NCBI GenBank assembly: GCA_021818665.1
Contig: JAKATQ010000045.1
Span: 1-5,598, forward strand
Length of the DNA: 5,598 nucleotides
Origin: Nanobdellota archaeon
GTDB lineage: Archaea > Nanobdellota > Nanobdellia > Parvarchaeales > Parvarchaeaceae
Direction: 5' to 3'
Below are positions 1 through 5,274 of the stretch, one piece after another; position 1 is the stretch's first letter; each line of letters opens with the position of its first letter. Below the pieces are notes generated by a model. The model did not search any database and was not told the origin of the DNA. It saw only the letters and a program-made list of their open reading frames with translations. The position numbers and the translations under genes are program-made.

Positions 1-489
1 GATAATCTACCCAATTACGATGGCATATACAGGGCCAAAGCGGTCATGAAATTTGTCAACAAATTCGTTTTCGAGAAGAGCAAAAAGTTTGATTACAAGG
101 AATATATGGGCAAGATACTCGATTTGCCCGGAGTTTTCAACAACAAAGGCGCCAGCTTCTACGAAGCAGCGATATTTCTTAGCTTATGTCTTAACCAAGA
201 CGAGCACCTGAGACGGGAGAGATTCACGGTCTCGTGCGTATGCGGTCCTTCAATAGCCTACGGGAAAATCACCGACAGGGAAGCGCTAGTAGTAAAACTT
301 TCCAATCTCACGAGCGGAACTTACATATTAAATCCCGCGGATGACAGCGTGACCGCGGTCCATACCCATTATCTTCGGGCTTCTGAATATCTGGATTCCG
401 TGCAAGCGTACGAAACCGAAGACGGTAGCGTGATAATGCTGGGCGTCCACAGCAACCTTTTCAGACCAAAAGACAAAAGAGCGCTATGA
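1..489 (+). CDS. Hypothetical protein, 3' part, runs off the left edge
   Basis: I do not recognise this family. The reading frame is open from base 1, encoding D-N-L-P-N-Y-D-G-I-Y-R-A-K-A-V ahead of the first ATG at 46, so the true start probably lies outside the window and the ATG at 46 is likely internal. The visible 162 residues look soluble, with no membrane segment or signal peptide. Counting from the ATG at 46, the first 60 residues are rich in Lys and aromatic residues and probably helical; the rest alternates hydrophobic and polar residues as beta strands do. It carries an A-V-H-T-H-Y motif (about residues 104-109) and Cys at about 47, 64 and 66. The TGA stop overlaps the ATG of the ITPase-like gene (ATGA, 486-489), so the two are probably cotranscribed and translationally coupled. 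That hints at a role near nucleotide or nucleic-acid metabolism, but this rests on context only. It is certainly coding; function is unknown. Confidence 0.8.
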   Translation, partial: DNLPNYDGIYRAKAVMKFVNKFVFEKSKKFDYKEYMGKILDLPGVFNNKGASFYEAAIFLSLCLNQDEHLRRERFTVSCVCGPSIAYGKITDREALVVKLSNLTSGTYILNPADDSVTAVHTHYLRASEYLDSVQAYETEDGSVIMLGVHSNLFRPKDKRAL

Positions 490-1031
490 CTCTGGCCTAC
501 ATTACGGGCAACGACTCCAAGTTCCTAGAAGCTAAAGCAATCTTAGGAGACATCGAGCGTCTGGACGTTGACCTTAAGGAAGTGCAGTCTCTAGATCCAC
601 GAGAAATACTCGAAGAGAAAGCCAATGAAGCCACGAAATACAGAGACGGAAATTTTGTAGTCGATGACACTTCGTTCAAACTAGACTGTCTTAATGGCCT
701 TCCAGGTCCGCTGATAAAATGGTTCTTGATGTCCATCGGCAACGATGGCGTGTTCGGGATAGCCGATAAATATAAAGATTTCGGTGCGGAAATCACATGT
801 TCCGTGTGCTATGTAAACCGCGGAAGAGAGAAGTTCTTTTTTGAAGGGCGAGTGAGAGGGTTGGCAGTGAAGCCGACTGCACGTTCAAAGTCGTCATGGG
901 ATTACATATTTGTGCCTGAAGGCCACTCAAGATCGATGGGCGAAATGACTATGGAAGAAAAGAATGCGATCAGCCACCGCGCCATAGCACTTGGAAAGCT
1001 GAAAAGTTTTCTGTCAGATAGGGCGCAATAG
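486..1031 (+). CDS. Non-canonical purine NTP pyrophosphatase (ITPase / HAM1 / RdgB family)
   Basis: The family hydrolyses ITP, dITP and XTP to the monophosphate and pyrophosphate in the cytoplasm, keeping deaminated purines out of DNA and RNA. The family motifs appear in order over 181 residues, close to the usual length: I-T-G-N-D-S-K-F near the N-terminus (6-13, nucleotide-binding T-x-N-x-x-K), V-D-L-K-E-V-Q (28-34), the acidic V-V-D-D-T (58-62) with Asp60/61 as metal or base residues, G-L-P-G-P-L-I-K-W-F-L (71-81), W-D-Y-I-F-V-P-E-G (138-146), E-E-K-N (157-160) and I-S-H-R (162-165). The G-L-P-G-P-x-I-K-W-F-L block resembles eukaryotic ITPA more than bacterial RdgB. The usual G-(W/Y)-D-P is S-W-D-Y here, so the conserved Pro is missing. 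The start is the ATG overlapping the upstream TGA, which puts the T-G-N motif at the expected distance. Translation is probably coupled to the upstream gene. Confidence 0.93.
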   Translation: MTLAYITGNDSKFLEAKAILGDIERLDVDLKEVQSLDPREILEEKANEATKYRDGNFVVDDTSFKLDCLNGLPGPLIKWFLMSIGNDGVFGIADKYKDFGAEITCSVCYVNRGREKFFFEGRVRGLAVKPTARSKSSWDYIFVPEGHSRSMGEMTMEEKNAISHRAIALGKLKSFLSDRAQ

Positions 1032-1041
1032 TACGGTATAA

Positions 1042-1048
1042 TTATATA
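1042..1048 (+). promoter_or_regulatory. TATA box for the YVTN propeller gene
   Basis: TTATATA in an A/T-rich run, centred 25 nt before the ATG at 1070 inside a 38-bp gap. Archaeal transcription usually starts about 25 nt downstream of the TATA centre, so the transcript should begin at or next to the ATG and be leaderless. No GGAGG-like ribosome site lies between the box and the start, which fits. Confidence 0.65.
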
Positions 1049-1069
1049 CCTCCAAAAGTTTACTGTACT

Positions 1070-2476
1070 ATGCTACCAGCACGTGCAAGGAGGTCCCAGA
1101 GCGCATTGGAGTACATGATGACCTATGGCTGGGCTATACTAATAATCGTGCTGGTCGCAGCGATACTGTATTCCTTTGGGTTCTTCTCGCCATCTGCGTT
1201 CGTACCCAATACCGTCGTCGGGTTCTCTGGGCTGGGCACCGTATCTGCCGAATGTTTTTCGGACGGCATACTAAGCATGTCAGTTGGTGATGGCACCGGC
1301 TATGTGATAAACATAAGTGCTATACAAGTTTTTAACCAGAACGGCACCCAGACGGCATACAGACCGGACAAGATTATAAGCCCGGACAATAATGCAGAAT
1401 TCTCATTCCCTAATCTGTGTCCGGTAACAGTCGGCATCACTTACAGCTTCAGGCTAGTCGTAAACTACACGGAAACGGACAGTTCGTTCCCCAACGCGAT
1501 TTATGAAGCAGTCGGATACCTACGCGGTACTACTGCGGCCACATCCAGCAGTTTTAATGATTCGAATCATACATTCGTTTTCGTAGCTGCTGAGGGAGGA
1601 TCGGTTTCGGTCATAAACACGAACACGGAATCCATAGTTGCGAACGTCCCGGTGCAGAATTCGCCGTTTTCAGTGGCCGTTTCGCCTAAAGGCGGCGTGG
1701 CTTATGTGACGGAATCCGGCTCGGCGTCGCCAGGTGAGATAACGGTTATAAACACTACTACCGACACCGTGACCGGGCATATAACCGTCGGCAACAATCC
1801 GTTCGGTGTGGCTTTTTCACCGGATGGACAGAAAGCATATGTATCGGATGGCGGTGCGCATGAAGTGTCAGTCATATCGACCTCTACGCAGTCTACTATA
1901 GTAAACATAAGTGTTTGCAACGACCCGTATGGCCTAGCGGTTTCTCCCGATGGGAAGACCGTTTACGTCGCATGTCTGACATCATCGCCCGCAGTCGTCG
2001 CGGTTATAAACACCACCTCGGATACAGTCATCACATACATCACTATCGGCAGTGGAAGCCTGCAAGCCATAGGAGTAGCCGTGTCTCCCGATGGGGAAAA
2101 AGTGTTCGTGACCGACTATGCGGGCAAATATGTAGCGGTCATAAACGCGTCCTCTAATACAGTTATAACGGACATACCTCTCGGAGCATCCCCAGTAGGC
2201 ATAACCATCGACCCTATCGGAATGTTCGCGTATGCAATGATATCGAACCATACAGCTAAGATAAACACTCAGACATACGCGGTGCAAAACATATCTGTGG
2301 GACTCGGCACGAGACCAGAGGATGGGACTTTCGGGTCAAATGGCTACCTGTACATTTCCCTATACGCTGCAAATTCAGAAGAGATTATAGATACGTCCAC
2401 TGGAGAGATAATAGGGAACATAGCCGTCGGCGTAAATCCCTATGGCACGTCCGCCGGACCGTCGGAGAGCGTCTAG
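1070..2476 (+). CDS. Surface protein: class III signal peptide plus seven-bladed YVTN beta-propeller
   Basis: A 468-residue exported protein. The N-terminus is basic (R5, R7, R8), then S-Q-S-A-L-E-Y with Glu at +5 from a likely prepilin-peptidase cut at S9|Q10, then a hydrophobic helix at about 20-39. This is an archaeal class III (archaellin/pilin-type) signal, so the protein may be anchored in, or assembled from, the membrane like a pseudopilin. Residues 41-155 look like a beta-sandwich with Cys62 and Cys117, which could form a disulfide. From about 168 to 462 there are seven YVTN-type blades (about 168-208, 209-253, 254-295, 296-342, 343-384, 385-424, 425-462), built on A-Y-V..V-I-N-T..T-x-T-V..I-x-V-G-x-x-P-x-G-V-A-x-S-P-D-G. 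Many N-x-S/T sequons (N81, N91, N132, N166, N228, N279, N314, N359, N393, N407) fit a glycosylated exterior protein. Ligand unknown; such propellers are often guessed to bind proteins or glycans. Its stop overlaps that of the facing mscS-like gene. Confidence 0.9.
   Translation: MLPARARRSQSALEYMMTYGWAILIIVLVAAILYSFGFFSPSAFVPNTVVGFSGLGTVSAECFSDGILSMSVGDGTGYVINISAIQVFNQNGTQTAYRPDKIISPDNNAEFSFPNLCPVTVGITYSFRLVVNYTETDSSFPNAIYEAVGYLRGTTAATSSSFNDSNHTFVFVAAEGGSVSVINTNTESIVANVPVQNSPFSVAVSPKGGVAYVTESGSASPGEITVINTTTDTVTGHITVGNNPFGVAFSPDGQKAYVSDGGAHEVSVISTSTQSTIVNISVCNDPYGLAVSPDGKTVYVACLTSSPAVVAVINTTSDTVITYITIGSGSLQAIGVAVSPDGEKVFVTDYAGKYVAVINASSNTVITDIPLGASPVGITIDPIGMFAYAMISNHTAKINTQTYAVQNISVGLGTRPEDGTFGSNGYLYISLYAANSEEIIDTSTGEIIGNIAVGVNPYGTSAGPSESV
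1574..2455 (+). repeat. Seven tandem YVTN propeller blades (coding repeat)
   Basis: Degenerate coding repeats of about 40-47 codons. The DNA is visibly repetitive at the V-I-N-T core, with GTTATAAACAC or close variants near 1611, 1744, 2003 and 2138, and at the S-P-D-G turn near 1819, 1946 and 2086. Blades 1-5 are regular. Blades 6 and 7 are eroded: P-I-G or S-N-G replaces P-D-G, and the V-I-N-T strand becomes A-K-I-N-T and E-I-I-D-T-S. They may be structural closure blades. Confidence 0.8.
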
Positions 2477-3408
2477 CGGTACCTTTCCATCAAGTCAGCT
2501 GTCCGAAGGAGTATGTCGTTCTTCTGTTTTTGGTGGTCGCCCAGGTCGCACGAAGCGTTTATGTTGATCAGATATACTTTCCCGGCTACTTCCTCTAGAT
2601 ATACAGAGACTTTTTGTACGAAATCTAGCGATTTTATGGTAGTCTCAAGAGAACGCAAAAGCTTCTTTATGTCCTTTCCGCGCGTTGCTTCCAGTCTCAC
2701 ATTGACGGATTGGAACTTGTAGCGGTGCTTCATTATTATTGCGGCCTGCAGCATTACGGTATTGGGTATCTTTACGTACTCCCCTTCGTTAGTCAATACC
2801 GTTGTGTAGAAGGTCCTTATGGCCGTTACCCTGCCGGTATACGCGGGCACCAGCGAATTTTCAGAGAAAAATTTAGGAGAGTACATCGGGAAAGAGAAGC
2901 CGAACTGCCAGGTGTGCACGCTCACCTCATCGCCAACCTTGAAAATGTTGCCGGCGATGATAGCGAAGCCGGAGAATATCGCGCTAAGCACGGTCTGCGC
3001 AGCGAGCCCGAAAACTATGCCTGCGAACCCGCCGGCCAGTAGTATCCCCGTCAGGCTTATGCTGAACAGACCCAGCACGATTATAAGGGCAGCGAGGTAC
3101 ACGAAGAAAGTGAATGCGTAGTTGAATATCTGCAGCACGCCGACCCTCTTGTTTTCTAGCGGGAGTTTGTCTATCAAACTGCTGACGAACGAGACCATAA
3201 AATAACCGGATGCGAATATCAGGACCGCGTAGATGTACGGCAGCGGCCACTGGCTTATGCCGAAATAAGTGAAGACTTCATAAGCTGCAAGGGCCATTAG
3301 GCCGGCAATCATAAGGTACAATAAGAACGTCAGCGGCCTCTCAATCGCGCCCAAGGTGAGACCGCGCTTGGCTTCCCCTTTGCCGGCACTCTCGCCAGAC
3401 CTTGTCAT
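2473..3408 (-). CDS. MscS-family small-conductance mechanosensitive channel
   Basis: Membrane channel that opens under membrane tension to release solutes on hypo-osmotic shock, normally a homoheptamer. The 311-residue protein has a charged N-terminal tail, hydrophobic segments at about 27-48, 57-79 and 94-115, then the Gly/Ala-rich pore helix at about 119-152 (G-I-L-L-A-G-G-F-A-G-I-V-F-G-L-A-A-Q), matching the packed Gly/Ala pattern of MscS TM3. The cytosolic beta domain follows (N-I-F-K-V-G-D-E-V at 154-162; G-R-V-T-A-I-R-T-F-Y-T-T-V at 192-204; V-K-I-P-N-T-V at 212-218, the family's (I/V)-P-N signature), then an alpha/beta C-terminal domain. Between the first strand and G-R-V there is an extra segment of roughly 25 residues, rich in aromatics (about 165-190), that the E. 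coli protein lacks. The start is ATG 26 nt from a TATA centre. It lies 32 bp behind the glycosyltransferase on the same strand but has its own promoter signal. Confidence 0.9.
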   Translation of the reverse strand: MTRSGESAGKGEAKRGLTLGAIERPLTFLLYLMIAGLMALAAYEVFTYFGISQWPLPYIYAVLIFASGYFMVSFVSSLIDKLPLENKRVGVLQIFNYAFTFFVYLAALIIVLGLFSISLTGILLAGGFAGIVFGLAAQTVLSAIFSGFAIIAGNIFKVGDEVSVHTWQFGFSFPMYSPKFFSENSLVPAYTGRVTAIRTFYTTVLTNEGEYVKIPNTVMLQAAIIMKHRYKFQSVNVRLEATRGKDIKKLLRSLETTIKSLDFVQKVSVYLEEVAGKVYLININASCDLGDHQKQKNDILLRTADLMERYR

Positions 3409-3430
3409 TAGAGATGTAGCTAACGGTCGG

Positions 3431-3437
3431 ATATAAA
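3431..3437 (-). promoter_or_regulatory. TATA box (with possible BRE) for the mscS-like gene
   Basis: On the minus strand this reads TTTATAT, centred about 26 nt before the ATG at 3408, predicting a leaderless start. The purine-rich AATAAAAC just upstream is a possible TFB recognition element and overlaps the TAA stop of the glycosyltransferase gene (3441-3443), so promoter and coding end are superimposed. Confidence 0.6.
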
Positions 3438-3440
3438 GTT

Positions 3441-4652
3441 TTATTGTGTGACGCGCTTTCGGCTTTGTTTATTGGATAGTACTTTGCGATATATTGCTAT
3501 CAGACCGTCCGCGGCTTTCTTGATGCTGAAACGCCCGGCCGCCTTTTTCGGGAAGTATTTTCTTCGGTTATTGACTATTAGCATAGCCTTTTTTGCCAGA
3601 TCGGCTGCATCGTCCTGATCGAAAGCCTCACCGCATCTGCCGCTTTCGATGAGTTCGGTCTGCGCGCACGCACGCGGCACAAGTATCGGAGTGTTGAATT
3701 TCATCGCTTCCAGCGCAGATATGCACCCAGTATCGAACGTCGATGGGTTACAGAAAAGGTCGGCCGCCCTGTAGTAATACTCTTTTTCCTCCTCGTTCAC
3801 GGAGCCGGTGAACGTTATCGATCTAAGCCCTAAAAGGTCGCTTTTACCCCTATATTCGTCGAGCTGAGGCCCACCGCCAGCTATTATTACCCTGAAGCCC
3901 TTCTTTTCGAGGAACTTGCCCGCCTTTATGAGCGGCAGCAGGTTCTTCTCTTTGGCCACCCTGCCAAGATAGAGTATTATCTTCTGTTTCTTCGGTATCC
4001 CAAGCAGCCTTCTGGCCTCTTGTCTGGTCACTCGTGGGGTCTTATCCAGCGCTATACCGTGGTTAAGCACCTCAACATTCTTGATGCCGTTCTTCCTAAG
4101 GACTCGTTTTATGAATCTAGACGGGCTTATTATCCTAGCACATCCGCTGTAATACAGTTTTAGGTAGCCTATCATAATAAGCTGAGAAAGCTTCAGGAAC
4201 ACCCTGTTTTTAGCTAGCAATTTTGAAAAGTAGGAAACGTACTTGGACATCGCCAGTCTGTGGAAGAAATAGGTGTGGAAAGTGCTTACCAGCTTAGCGC
4301 CGGTCAGCTTTGCCAGAGCAGCGGCAGAAAGGCCCATAAGAAAAGGGCTGTGCGCGTGTATTATGTCGAAGCGCTTGCCGGTTATGGGCTGCAGCAGAAG
4401 GGAAGGATCGAGCACTATCGTCGATTTCCCGTCTATGAATTTTATGCCCCTGAACACTAGGACGTGTGGGTCGTTTTTAGCGATTTCGGCAGTTTTCGAG
4501 TCCCCAGCGGTCAGAATGAACACCTCATGGCCCCTCTTTTCGAGCTCTTTTCTCATAGTCACGATATAGCTTATGACCCCGTCATTTATGGGTAGATAGT
4601 TGTCCGTATAGAAAGCTATCCTTAGCTTTTCCTTCATAGTCCTATATGTCAT
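3441..4652 (-). CDS. GT-B glycosyltransferase, GT4-like (lipid or surface glycan synthesis)
   Basis: Transfers a sugar from a nucleotide donor to a lipid or glycan acceptor at the inner face of the membrane. The N-terminal Rossmann domain begins L-R-I-A-F-Y-T-D-N-Y-L-P-I-N-D-G-V (10-26), the acceptor-side Gly loop of the diacylglycerol-glucosyltransferase-like branch, with I-I-H-A-H-S-P (97-103) and S-T-F-H-T-Y-F (123-129). The C-terminal domain has Y-L-G-R-V-A-K-E-K-N (228-237), where R231 and K236 fit the donor-phosphate R/K pair, then A-G-G-G-P (258-262), F-T-G-S-V (281-285) and N-P-S-T-F-D-T-G-C-I-S-A-L-E-A-M (302-317). The usual E-x7-E is D307-x7-E315 here. There is no transmembrane helix; a basic C-tail and Lys-rich patches could hold it on the membrane. 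ATG at 4652 gives 403 aa; ATG at 4637 (M-K-E-K-L-R-I) gives 398 and is the more typical family start. Acceptor and sugar cannot be read from sequence. Confidence 0.9.
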   Translation of the reverse strand: MTYRTMKEKLRIAFYTDNYLPINDGVISYIVTMRKELEKRGHEVFILTAGDSKTAEIAKNDPHVLVFRGIKFIDGKSTIVLDPSLLLQPITGKRFDIIHAHSPFLMGLSAAALAKLTGAKLVSTFHTYFFHRLAMSKYVSYFSKLLAKNRVFLKLSQLIMIGYLKLYYSGCARIISPSRFIKRVLRKNGIKNVEVLNHGIALDKTPRVTRQEARRLLGIPKKQKIILYLGRVAKEKNLLPLIKAGKFLEKKGFRVIIAGGGPQLDEYRGKSDLLGLRSITFTGSVNEEEKEYYYRAADLFCNPSTFDTGCISALEAMKFNTPILVPRACAQTELIESGRCGEAFDQDDAADLAKKAMLIVNNRRKYFPKKAAGRFSIKKAADGLIAIYRKVLSNKQSRKRVTQ

Positions 4653-4657
4653 ATCTG

Positions 4658-4677
4658 GTTTTAATAGCCATTTATAG
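4658..4677 (-). promoter_or_regulatory. TATA-like boxes before the glycosyltransferase gene
   Basis: On the minus strand two boxes lie close together: TCTATAAA (4677-4670), about 22 nt before the ATG at 4652, and TATTAAAA (4665-4658), about 24-25 nt before the ATG at 4637. With the 25-26 nt spacing of the other promoters here, the second box with the 4637 start fits slightly better. A mapped transcript start would settle which ATG is used. Confidence 0.45.
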
Positions 4678-4711
4678 ATGTATTTATCACTCTTACGTAG
4701 TTAAGTAGATT

Positions 4712-4726
4712 TTTATTATATAAATA
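4712..4726. promoter_or_regulatory. Strong A/T-rich TATA-like element in the divergent region
   Basis: TTATTATATAAATAG contains a near-palindromic TATATAA core readable on both strands. Read on plus it would start a transcript near 4745, giving a leader of about 95 nt for the CDGSH gene that includes the inverted repeats at 4736-4762. Read on minus it would give about a 40-nt leader for the glycosyltransferase gene. Either use, or none, is possible; both flanking genes have closer boxes. Confidence 0.3.
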
Positions 4727-4735
4727 GCTTTCCGC

Positions 4736-4762
4736 AAGCCGGTATCGGCTTTCCACAGGAAA
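4736..4762. repeat. Two overlapping inverted repeats between the divergent genes
   Basis: AAGCCG-GTAT-CGGCTT (4736-4751) is a perfect 6-bp inverted repeat with a 4-nt centre. It overlaps TTTCC-ACA-GGAAA (4750-4762), a 5-bp repeat with a 3-nt centre. GCTTTCC also occurs as a direct repeat at 4727-4733 and 4748-4754, spaced 21 bp, about two helical turns. In RNA the two hairpins would compete for bases 4750-4751; in DNA they could be operator sites. No run of T follows, so a terminator is unlikely. Confidence 0.4.
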
Positions 4763-4809
4763 CGAGGTCAAAAATCATTGGCACCATGGCGATATAAGGC
4801 CAGAGCACG

Positions 4810-4817
4810 TTTATAAA
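4810..4817 (+). promoter_or_regulatory. TATA box for the CDGSH gene
   Basis: TTTATAAA, centred 25-26 nt before the ATG at 4839, predicts a transcript starting at or near the start codon. AAGGAG at 4832-4837 ends one base before the ATG, too close to act as a normal Shine-Dalgarno for it, although it would be 4 nt from a GTG at 4842. Confidence 0.65.
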
Positions 4818-4838
4818 AAGAGCAAGCCTACAAGGAGC

Positions 4839-5042
4839 ATGGTGGAAATAAAAATAGTTTCTACAAAGGACGGCCCGAACCTGGTCGTACAGGACGGGAA
4901 GACGAAGTTCGCGCTCTGCAGATGCGGCCATTCCGAGCACAAACCTTACTGCGACGGCACTCATCACAAGATAGGTTTTAAAGCGGACGCAGCCGAAGTA
5001 GAAGTGTACAACAGCAATGTACCTCAGAAAACGCAAGAATAG
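4839..5042 (+). CDS. CDGSH-type iron-sulfur domain protein (mitoNEET-like, single domain)
   Basis: A 67-residue soluble protein that should bind a [2Fe-2S] cluster through three Cys and one His. The signature is complete: C27-R-C29-G-H-S-E-H-K-P-Y-C38-D-G-T-H42, with Thr in place of the Ser of CDGSH, a common variant, followed by H-K-I-G-F-K. Residues 1-26 form the short N-terminal strands (V-E-I-K-I-V, G-P-N-L-V-V-Q-D, K-T-K-F-A-L) typical of bacterial and archaeal stand-alone members. There is no membrane anchor, unlike mitochondrial mitoNEET. The family handles electrons or labile Fe-S clusters; the physiological partner here is unknown. The gene stands alone, divergent from the glycosyltransferase and convergent with the copper ATPase. 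ATG at 4839 is preferred because of its TATA spacing; GTG at 4842 would remove only one residue. A longer open stretch on the opposite strand is a shadow of this gene. Confidence 0.93.
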   Translation: MVEIKIVSTKDGPNLVVQDGKTKFALCRCGHSEHKPYCDGTHHKIGFKADAAEVEVYNSNVPQKTQE

Positions 5043-5070
5043 ATGCAATTAAAGCGCCCAAAGCCGATGG

Positions 5071-5274
5071 TTAAGCGCAGTCGCTACAAAGTTCAGCGTT
5101 AACGCGATCCATGTCAATGCTCTTCCCGAGCATCCTGGCGACCTCCTTCGCATCCCGCACTCCCGCGCCGAGGCAGGAGCTTGCTCCCCGCCCAACCGTC
5201 CTTACGTAATCGAGAAGTGTGCTGAGACGGTCTTTTTCGAGAAGCGGCCATACGGGTCCCAGAAATTTTTCGAT
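5071..5274 (-). pseudogene. Unrecognised 67-codon open stretch directly behind the copper ATPase stop
   Basis: Directly after the ATPase TAA (5277-5275), in the same frame, the minus strand stays open for 67 codons to a TAA at 5073-5071. The translation reads like real protein: it starts I-E-K-F-L-G-P-V-W-P-L-L-E-K-D-R and continues through L-D-Y-V-R-T-V-G-R-G-A-S-S-C-L-G and A-K-E-V-A-R-M-L-G-K-S to N-A-E-L-C-S-D-C-A. It has three Cys (34, 63, 66), the last two as C-x-x-C. There is no ATG, GTG or TTG before the GTG at 5160, which would leave only 29 residues, so as read it lacks a normal start. By hand count about 60% of third codon positions are G or C, against about 47% in the ATPase part, which argues against a simple extension. 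It could be a gene remnant, a gene with a rare start such as CTG at 5262, or the product of a base error near 5275. I do not recognise the family. Confidence 0.35.

Noticed and set aside
361..396. H-T-H followed by Ser and Asp in the left-edge protein, reminiscent of a JAMM metalloprotease
   Set aside because: JAMM needs H-x-H-x7-S-x2-D; here the nearest Ser is 4 residues on and the Asp spacing is wrong, so I do not call the family.
497..796. Minus-strand open stretch of 99 codons inside the ITPase gene
   Set aside because: Ser-rich low-complexity translation antisense to a gene with all family motifs.
2710..3121. Two plus-strand open stretches opposite the mscS-like gene
   Set aside because: Antisense to a clear MscS protein, with no domain or promoter. 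They arise from the Gly/Ala-rich pore region.
4716..5048. Minus-strand open stretch of 110 codons opposite the CDGSH gene
   Set aside because: It lies across a gene with a complete CDGSH motif and that gene's promoter, and its Cys/Phe/Tyr-rich translation has no recognisable domain. It is a shadow.
5043..5102. Nineteen-codon plus-strand ORF starting directly after the CDGSH stop (TAGATG)
   Set aside because: Very basic, very short and without a ribosome site. The TAG-ATG junction is probably chance.
5172..5192. GC-rich hairpin (GGC-a-GGAG-CTTG-CTCC-cc-GCC)
   Set aside because: Not followed by a T run on either strand, and it sits inside the protein-like 67-codon stretch. It is not a convincing terminator or RNA gene.
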